Source of the DNA: Streptomyces cyaneochromogenes
GTDB taxonomy: Bacteria > Actinomycetota > Actinomycetes > Streptomycetales > Streptomycetaceae
Assembly: GCF_003963535.1 (NCBI RefSeq)
Contig: NZ_CP034539.1
Coordinates: forward strand, 1,674,001 to 1,738,000
Direction of reading: 5' to 3'
Length of the DNA: 64,000 nucleotides
In this document: positions 63,724 through 64,000 of the stretch, in pieces
How positions within the stretch are numbered: position 1 is the first letter of the stretch
Layout of the letters: every line of letters begins with the position of its first letter
Notes under the pieces: generated by a model
Database searches by the model: none
Seen by the model: the letters and a program-made list of their open reading frames with translations, nothing else
What the model was told of the DNA's origin: nothing
Program-made: the position numbers and the translations under genes

Positions 63724-64000
63724 TCACCCCGCAAGCGATCTCCCGAACGGCCTGCGCCGTGCGGGACCGACCACGACCCGCCCGTACGCCTTCCGCCCGG
63801 CGATCTCGACCCGCAGCACGACCGGCGCGCCGACGTCACCGGCCGGCCGCGCCTTGACCTTGGCGTACTCGACCACCAGGGAGTCGGTGTCCACCACAAC
63901 GCCGGGCCGGGTGACCAGCCTCAGAGTGCCGCCCTGCCCTGGATGTCCAGGTCGGTGCGCGGGACCCCGTCGGCTATCACCGCCTGCGTGAAGTCGAGGG
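63724..64000 (-). pseudogene. Frameshifted C-terminal fragment, beta-helix/adhesin-like
   Basis: Enters from the right edge as LDFTQAVIADGVPRTDLDIQ in one frame, meets a stop near 63925, and continues in the next frame as GGTLRLVTRPGVVVDTDSLV, then APVVLRVEIAGRKAYGRVVV and a TGA at 63724. The pattern of short beta strands resembles the DUF1707-associated C-terminal domains of Streptomyces. It is a single frameshift at GGGCAGGGCGG, so a sequencing error is possible. Confidence 0.6.

Overview
The window is high-GC (roughly 70% or more), strongly GC-biased at third codon positions, and uses many GTG starts with GGAGG-type ribosome sites. Together with a divergent third EF-Tu (tuf3), SAV_915-, DUF5999- and DUF4291-type proteins, Tat lipoproteins and a Kdp cluster, this points to a Streptomyces chromosome. 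From memory, the order tuf3 - thiolase - lnt - ung - two fabG-like reductases resembles the left core region of the S. coelicolor chromosome; I could not check this. No rRNA, tRNA, CRISPR array, insertion sequence or phage was seen.

Layout. 1-6.4 kb: start of a secreted carboxylesterase, a membrane-anchored sigma-like/ricin-lectin fusion, galU, a thioesterase, an MFS exporter and a spermidine-synthase-like protein. 6.5-11.4 kb: tuf3, a DNA alkylation repair protein, a TVP38 membrane protein, and a thiolase with a divergent HxlR regulator. 11.4-24.1 kb: a sugar-type Gfo/Idh-PmoA-like operon with a LacI-type operator, uppP, a decayed DUF1877 gene, a kinase, lnt, a TetR-controlled FAD monooxygenase/oxidoreductase operon, DinB and ung. 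24.2-32.7 kb: a peptide-type binding lipoprotein, two SDRs, a HipA-like kinase with DUF3037 partner, a Tat Rieske lipoprotein, a degenerate isochorismatase-fold protein, a flavin-binding split-barrel protein, and a LysR/DMT divergent pair. 32.9-38.8 kb: a MocR regulator divergent from two split-barrel flavoproteins, and two EamA exporters, one behind a short polyproline leader ORF. 38.9-46.3 kb: SRPBCC protein, PadR regulator, APH-like kinase, PhzF, CPBP protease, glutamate-cysteine-ligase-like enzyme. 46.7-52.4 kb: DUF5999 protein, then a xylan operon (binding protein, two permeases, GH10 xylanase) beside a wrecked GH43 xylosidase, the two sharing an operator motif. 52.4-54.2 kb: a second lysA and a SAV_915 protein. 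54.3-63.7 kb: a Kdp potassium-ATPase operon surrounded by gene wreckage (universal stress protein, kdpE, APC transporter), an intact APC-type transporter and a two-helix membrane protein. The window ends in a frameshifted gene fragment.

Most interesting signal. Four intergenic regions at 54.3, 60.2, 60.9 and 63.1 kb each hold four TTGACGG-like half-sites with the same 11-21-11 bp spacing. This looks like a tandem response-regulator operator linking kdp, the APC transporter, the 63.2-kb membrane protein and a stress-protein remnant. It persists although the local kdpE is truncated and no kdpD is present. Other points worth following: the PPP leader ORF before an EamA exporter, the HipA/DUF3037 pair, helically phased repeats before the Rieske lipoprotein, and the decay of the GH43 gene next to a complete xylan uptake operon.
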